DNA from: Epiperipatus broadwayi
Taxonomy: Eukaryota > Onychophora > Udeonychophora > Euonychophora > Peripatidae
Assembly: GCA_028023455.1 (NCBI GenBank)
Contig: JAQFVV010006306.1
Location: 310,001-374,000, forward strand
Length of the DNA stretch: 64,000 nt
Reading direction: 5' to 3'
In this document: piece by piece, positions 57,701 to 64,000 of the stretch
How positions within the stretch are numbered: position 1 is the stretch's first letter
How the letters are laid out: every line of letters starts with the position of its first letter
The notes under the pieces: generated by a model
Databases searched by the model: none
The model's input: only the letters and a program-made list of their open reading frames with translations
What the model was told of the DNA's origin: nothing
Program-made: the position numbers and the translations under genes

Positions 57701-59792
57701 TAAAAAATACACACAAAAAAAATAAATACAAATATTCCATAATATATATATATATTGTGCCAGTCAAAATCGTGTATTCATTCAACAAGACCAATAATCC
57801 AAGCAAAAGTACCTTGAATCCAACCATGCACAAGATACATATGTCAGGACAAGGATGAATCCTAACCTATTTGCCTAAATTATTGCCTCTCTGACTAATG
57901 GATAACGTTTGTGATGACACTAGCAGTGCTTGGTTTTATTCCGTCCCAGCTGGAGGTCATGGTTCACATAGAGACTCAAAATAATAAGAGGGTTTATATG
58001 AAAAATCAATGATTTAATGGATTCTGACGATTGCAGAATGGTACAGATATGGTTTGATCGATTACTAATGGTTTGAACCGTAATAATGATAATTATTTAT
58101 GGCAACATTATAAAAAAGTGAATTTACATCAAATAAATATTATAAACAAATAGAGTAATTAACCTTAGAGATTGGGAGTGATGACAAACTAAGCTTATTT
58201 AAATGACAATATTATAGGAATTTATTAAAGAATTTAGTACAAAATAAGTTAAGTCTTTGTTTATACAACTTGGTTATTTTATTTAATTTGTTTTGATGCG
58301 GCTTTGACAAACAATGTAAAAGTTTGTTAATTGGTCGGCCAAAAACCAATCAGCAATAAAATGTTATTAGCCCTCTTTGAACGATTACAAATCTATTTTT
58401 TATATATATTACAAGATATGAAAGATATGCATTTAAAATACTATTACATTTAAAATCATTTGTATATAATGAGTGTGGGAAGCAAAATAGTTCTTAAATA
58501 AATAATTGACAATTATACAGTCAGATTTAATTAATTACGAAATTTGTTTGTGAAGGACGTGCCATCATGGCAGAGAGCATTTCAGGATTGCTACATAAAG
58601 CTATAAAATGATGATGAGGGCAGTATGCTATTACAAATTACAACAAAAGAAATGAGGTCTGCTATGAACCTCTGGGTGACTTTGCTAAAGAAGTTCCTGA
58701 TATGTACAGGGGATAAGAGAAATGTTAGCCCTCCAGCCAAAGCATGTCTCTAAATAATCATAATAATATTTTGATGTGCATACACATCTTAATGGCAATG
58801 CTCGAAAAGATCCCTTGGTATGAACTATGTCTCCTTTGAGGGAGTGTAAAAGGTTGGATTGGTCAGATTCTGAAGGTCCTAAGAGGTTGGTAGCAAAGCA
58901 AGAATAGTAATAATAAAGATATGGTTGTAACTATAAATACACAATGCCTTAGACGTATATAGATAGATAGTGTATCATTAACAAAATAATAAATCCTGAT
59001 TAAAATCATTGGCTCCCTGATATAATGGAAAGTCCCAGAAACGTTAGGTCATTAATGAATGAATAGTAAATTATATTACAAAAAGAAAGGCAAGAATTAA
59101 AACTAAAATATAAAATTGTTTTCCCCACTCATCACGGAAGATTACAAAATAGGACTTGTCTTTAATTAACATAGACGGGCATTAAATATCAAACTAATAA
59201 ATTGTAAATCATAATTTTAATATTTTCTGACAAATAAAATATATGTATGAAATACATATACTGATAAAATTCTATGATAAATTTTACTTAATTGATTCAC
59301 TAAAATTATTTATTCTTTCAGAAATAATTACAGGGCTATTTTAAATTGGAGGTAATAGTAAAATACTTTTAAAATAATTTCAATCATTCAAATAAATATA
59401 TATATGAGGTACAAAACTAAATGAGCTTTCTATTAATTAATTTACTGAAGGAAGTCTTCTTGTAATGATTTTTAAATTAAAAAAAAAAATAACAGGGGGA
59501 GGATTTAAAGTTAATAGCTCATTGAATTTTGTAGTTGGCCATTTCAGTAAGTCAAATAATCTAAACAAACCGACAAAAATTAATTTAATTTGCTGCATCA
59601 AAATAATGTAAAATTTTATAAGAATTGATATTTTAAATTGAATAAAATTAAAAGACGCATTTTAAACCAAGCTGTATAACCATTACACATATATATAAAA
59701 TATATAAATTAATATTGATTTAAACAAGTGAAATAAAATCAGTGGCTTGCAGCAAATTGGAGATTATAATAATATACCTATTGGAAGATGTT

Positions 59793-59927
59793 TCACGGCT
59801 TGACTGAGGCAGTTACAGTCAGAGTATTAGCAGGTTTACTTGACACAGACAGGCTCCGGCTAGATGTTGACAGAACTGGATGGCATTGATGAACTGGTGA
59901 GACAGAGCTCTGGGAAGCATGGTCGAT
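59793..59927 (-). other. Possible terminal exon, Ser-rich (unrecognised)
   Basis: Minus-strand frame of 44 codons, IDHASQSSVSPVHQ...SSRSLSVSSKP...TVTASVKP, ending in TGA at 59795-59793. It follows an AG but has no good pyrimidine tract; a second AG lies inside (CTTCCCAG). Composition is near 50% GC in a setting near 27%. The plus strand also has an open frame here (MFHGLTEAVTVR...), so strand is uncertain. It could equally be an unknown repeat. Confidence 0.2.
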
Positions 59928-60011
59928 CTTTTAGCCAGCCATTTTTTTAGGCACGATGTCTTGTATATAGATTAATCACTTCTCTTCAGTAAACTCAACA
60001 ACAATCCCTAA

Positions 60012-60121
60012 TCAAATTTTCCAATATTTATGTGTTCTGGTCTTATCTAAAGGATTAAATCTACACTGACCTCCACTCATTGTAACTGCTCTCAGCAGTT
60101 CTGAGGTTGGTGCCTGCTTTG
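60012..60121 (-). other. Possible terminal exon (unrecognised)
   Basis: After an acceptor-like AATTTCCTTTAG, 35 codons run to a TGA at 60014-60012 (KQAPTSELLRAVTMSGGQ..., ending YWKI). The composition is coding-like. I do not recognise the peptide. If both were real, this patch and 59793-59927 could not both be final exons of one transcript in the frames given. Confidence 0.25.
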
Positions 60122-60639
60122 CTAAAGGAAATTATAATTCTGCATGAACATGCCCCAAGGGTTGATTTGCTAATTAAAAAAACAACAACAAGCATATTAA
60201 GTTTATCAGTCATTGTATTAACAAGCCTATTTAATTAAGGTTTAGATTAACAAAAATGTAACTTTTATTCAGAAAAATTTTAGGAATTTGGTACAGTGAC
60301 TTTCAAACTGATATTTGCCATAAACCTAAGTAGAAATTTACAAAACATTTCATACAAATCTTACATTGTTTAAATAATTGATTCTCAAATGTACATTGAT
60401 TAAAAGATAAATCTAAAATGTTACCAACTGATTAATTGAAGAAAAATGAACTTTAATAAAGAATTTGAAATATTTGTAACATTTTATAGATATCTAGGAT
60501 TCAATTCAATTTAATAAAATAAATACAATATACATTTTTACAAATATAAAATAAATAAACTAATATAAAAAGGTTAGTTTTAATTATAAAATAAGATTAA
60601 TGAAATATAAACGATTACAATATTGATTAAAATATACTA

Positions 60640-60760
60640 CCACCTATTATGAGATGGGTGTCAGTTAATAAAGATTGGGTTCAAACCCAGACTAGTGCTG
60701 ATGACATTGGCACTAGGTGAAGCAGAAATATGTACTATATTTCCAGCTTCAACATATATT
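60640..60760 (+). mobile_element. tRNA-headed SINE relic, second copy of the type at 47893
   Basis: B box GGTTCAAACCC (60678-60688), then CCAGACTAGTGCTGATGACATTGG and a degraded hammerhead. Stem II is intact (GAAATAT/ATATTTC, 60725-60743), but CTGAAGA has become GTGAAGC and GAAA is lost. Confidence 0.6.
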
Positions 60761-60799
60761 TATGGAATATTGGTATTTATTGTTTTTTATGTATTTTTT

Positions 60800-60906
60800 T
60801 TTGTTCCTTGATGAAGATTATAAAAGAATATAGTCGAAATATTGGACTATATTCTCTACATTATAATAGTTCATAAATAAATCAAGATTTATAAAGAAAT
60901 TTGACT
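60800..60906 (+). mobile_element. Penelope-like element 3' end with hammerhead-like fold
   Basis: CCTTGATGA, stem II GATTATA/TATAGTC (7 bp, one G-U) and GAAATATT, then ATAATAGTTCATAAATAAAT. One core base differs (C3 is T) and stem I is 3 bp. Same family as 57592-57700 in the other orientation. Confidence 0.65.
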
Positions 60907-62146
60907 GGGATTTATTGTATATATTAATGGGCTAATTTTAAAATAGAAGACTGTGTTTATTATTTTATAATTTATTTGAATTACGTTTAATAATAATATA
61001 TACAAAGATAATATATTTGTAAGGAATATAAATCAATCTCCAATGTAGTCATAGTTACGATATATATAATCAAATATTTTAATACTTACAGGTATCTTCA
61101 TTTATCTCTACCAGTTAAGATTACTTATACATACGTTTAATGTCATTATGGTGTCTGAAAGTAAGAATGATTACCCCTGTCATTTATTCCCTAATCTGCT
61201 ATTTATGTGCTTCATTCCAGCAAAATCAAATAGTTTTGTAATGTTTACGATACTTTTTACATACACGGCCTTTTCCATTGTATTCTGAAAAATAATTTGA
61301 CCATTGGAATATTACGTACCTATTTTAATCCAACTACTTTCTTAAATGGATTAAAATAAATTTCATAAATATCTTAATTAATTTTGGAAACAATTTCTTT
61401 TATATCCAAGGCATTTTAATTATCTTGGGAGACTTACTGTATATTATATCAGTGTAATTACTTTATGAACATTTATTTAAGTTTCAATAAGTGCTCACAT
61501 ATTTTGTCTTTAGTTTTGGAAATTATTAATTTATTCCATTTGAAAAGCATTTTATTTAATTTTTGGAAAATTATCTTCTATTTTAATATCCCATATATTT
61601 CAGAAATCACAACAATTAAAATATAATTTGTTTAAATCCAAGATTCTACAAATATCTGTGTTACTTTCAATTTACTCTTGACTTTTCTTTCCCTCTAGTA
61701 TAAATCTGGATTCAAAATATCCAAAATTCAAATTTACTATATTTGATTACTTATATCAAAATCAGTGTGAAAGATAAAATTCTACATTAAATGGAACCTT
61801 TATGGTAATTTAATTGTGATTAATTAATATTCCAGTATATTGGAGTCAATTTGCTTATATGGCATATAAATACAAAGTCAAACAGGTCATTGCAGAGCAA
61901 AATTATTCCAACAGCCTATACAAATGAACAATGAAGACAGTACTTATTAGGCTTCCCAGTTATCAGGTGGTGTTTTAGTTACTACTTAACAAAAAATACA
62001 TACTCATTTGTCAACCAATATTTGGATTAATTATAAGCCAGCTACTTGAAAAAAATCAAACCTATAAAAAAATTTCCAAATTTACTTGGCCTTGATTCAA
62101 ATTCAAGTAAAAATGCAACTATTATTATTATTAAATTTACCTAGTA
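60907..62146. other. AT-rich stretch with no recognisable content
   Basis: No exon-like or repeat-like signal seen. Confidence 0.5.
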
Positions 62147-62500
62147 TCATCATTTTCAGCCATTATTGATCAACTGCAGGATGAAGATCTCTCAAAGTTC
62201 AATCCATCTTCTCAAATCTCTACCTCTCTTCTCCACATCACTCCAGCATCCTTCTTTATTTCATCCATCCACCTCACATATTGTCTCTAGGTTTTTTACA
62301 ATATCTTGGAATCCAATTTAAGATTTCAATTGCCCATCTATTATCATCTCTTCTAGCAATACATTCAAACTCAACTCAACTCCAGTCTCATAATTCTTTC
62401 AATGATGTCAATAACATCTCTTTGTTCTCTCACCTATGTATCTTGCTTTCAATCTCTTTTTGTTACTCATAACGATACATCTCTCCATACTTTGAATATA
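62147..62500 (-). pseudogene. RTE-type LINE, 3' end fragment
   Basis: Begins with TCATCATTTTCAGCC, the complement of the TGATGA-type 3' tail. It continues through the complement of the final about 100 codons of the RTE family (CTTTATTTCATCCATCCACC, CTTGGAATCCAATTTAAG). 5'-truncated at about 62500, inactive. Confidence 0.8.
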
Positions 62501-62669
62501 TATATCAGTGATGAAGGGTGACTTTTTTAGGACCGGAAGCACACTTCTTTTTTTATAATGTTTTTATTTCATTTGCCACAATTTTTACGTAATAGCGTCT
62601 AATATATATATATAAATTACACACATCTATAAAAATCTGAAACTCTCTTATCTGTAAATCAGAGAATAT

Positions 62670-63082
62670 ATTATCAATATATTTTTATCTTCTGAATCCT
62701 TTTAACATTCTTAAAAGTTTTCATTGTAAATTAGATCTTAGCATTGTTTGAATTTCTTACAATCAACGAGAATATGTTACTCAAGTTCATTCTTTGGATA
62801 TATAAAAACAATTCAACTGTTGGTAAAAAAAATTGAAAGTCAACACTAATTCCATACAAAAAAAAATTTGAATTGCTCATTCTAATCATACTGTGATTAA
62901 TTTAAATAATACATTATCAATATATTTTTATCTTCCAAATGCTTTTAACATTCTTAAAAGTTTTAATTATAAATTAGATCTTAGCATTGTTTGAACATCT
63001 TATAATCAACGAGAATGCATTAGTCAAGTTCATTCTTTGCATATATAAAAACAATTCAACTATTGGTAAAAAAATTGAAAGT
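62670..63082. repeat. Tandem duplication, 170-bp unit, offset 243 bp
   Basis: TTATCAATATATTTTTATCT...TAGATCTTAGCATTGTTTGAA...AAACAATTCAACTGTTGGTA at 62671-62841 recurs at 62914-63082 with about 10% change. Function unknown. Confidence 0.78.
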
Positions 63083-64000
63083 GAATTTTTTAAATTGAAA
63101 TTTTAATTAAAACTTTTGAAAGTTTTAGTGAATTTTTTTATGGAAGCACTAACTCTGTTCAATATATGGATGCTTTGTTCCTGATATATATATAAAACAT
63201 TAATTATAATATATATATATTAGAATATTCATGGCACTTAGAAACAGCAATTATTACAAACCTAACAGCATTAAAATATGTTATACAACGCTATTTAAAA
63301 TTAATTAAGTTCAAAAATGACACAAACCTAAAAATTATTTTAAAAAAAATAAAGAAGAGGGAAAGGAGTACACTGAATTTTGGAAATAAGTACCTGAAAA
63401 ATACAAACTGTACAAAAGTGTGCCAAATGTTTGCCCACATTATGTGCATCAACTTATCTTTGTGAATCATCCTATTCTAAAATGAAATATGTGAAGATTG
63501 TATATAAAATACAGTCTTGGATTTTCATGTTGACATATTAAGAGTAGTAAATAGCAATTATAAACTTTATCTAAAATAGACATAAGTTTGTCTCAACATC
63601 AAATATCACCTACTTTTTAAATAAATGCTTGGATACATTTAGGTTTATTTTTTTCACATTATTTTTACAAGGTATAGTACATTATATCACAATCTAACTA
63701 ATGTGGCAAGCATATGGGACCTGAAAAAAAAAAATTGCTCATGGTGGTGCTAGATAAAGGCCTATGTACTAAAATAGCTGCTATTCCAGTTCATGCTACT
63801 AATGTTTGTCATCTTCAGTCATTGATCATTTATATAAAAACAATTTTAAGTACTGATTTTAAAATGGTATCAATAGTAATTAAATAAGCCATCATCTATA
63901 TCCCAGTCTGTGTAACAATTAATGCTTTAATTTTTTATTAATTAAATCAATTTTTTGAATTAACACATAATACAAAAATATTTTTACATTTTAAACTATC
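63083..64000. other. AT-rich stretch with no recognisable content
   Basis: Nothing identified. Confidence 0.5.

Larger units (their letters stand above)
57701..60639. other. Mostly AT-rich; three less AT-rich patches
   Basis: 58545-58900 (GTGCCATCATGGCAGAGAGC, TGTACAGGGGATAAGAG) looks like an old unclassified repeat. The patches at 59793-59927 and 60012-60121 are listed separately. Otherwise nothing seen. Confidence 0.4.

Overview
Animal genomic DNA, strongly AT-rich, with introns and several nested generations of transposable elements. The one host gene I can name is SEC23, the GTPase-activating subunit of the COPII coat. Its 5' end lies on the minus strand in three short exons (5943-6163, 2476-2533, 1497-1583), and the gene continues past the left edge. 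The encoded residues look very close to insect-type Sec23. With the RTE-type LINE, Mag-like Ty3/gypsy, hAT and Penelope content, an arthropod (or other ecdysozoan) is the best guess. The species is not determined.

Layout. 1-6200: 5' part of SEC23, with a LINE fragment and hairpin repeats in its introns. 6200-17300: degenerate repeats, namely a palindromic ribozyme-bearing element, two Penelope-like (PLE) fragments, a ZBED/SCAND3-like hAT pseudogene, an old non-LTR reverse transcriptase and a tRNA-type SINE. 17300-21100: a full-length, apparently intact RTE-type LINE inside an older hAT-like element. 21600-29400: more palindromic elements, a gypsy gag relic, an inverted RTE relic and PLE ends. 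30060-38780: a decayed gypsy element with a tRNA-Lys-like primer site, split by a very young complete Mag-like gypsy element (200-bp LTRs differing at one base, one 1310-codon gag-pol frame). 39430-40780: satellite-like array. 42500-48300: dense palindromic elements, a PLE relic, SINEs and foldbacks. 48300-64000: mostly AT-rich sequence with SINEs, MITE-like hairpins and RTE/PLE relics.

The most unusual theme is hammerhead-ribozyme-like folds in at least four unrelated-looking repeats. One is a 402-bp partial tandem repeat (fold 1109-1150). One is a palindromic family with folds in one or both arms (7093, 21840, 28011, 42668 and 42916; a damaged pair in the 43419-44150 palindrome). One is a tRNA-headed SINE ending in such a fold (47999-48043). 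One is a hairpin element inserted in a PLE (46686-46727). The palindromic family has one fixed end, one variable end and 12-16 bp target-site duplications. That argues for target-primed retrotransposition, probably by PLE machinery, and against a terminal-inverted-repeat DNA transposon. All ribozyme calls are from hand folding; none has been tested.

Apart from SEC23, the intact protein-coding frames are the RTE ORF and the young gypsy gag-pol. Three GC-richer patches (40773-40862, 59793-59927, 60012-60121) could be host exons, but I do not recognise them.
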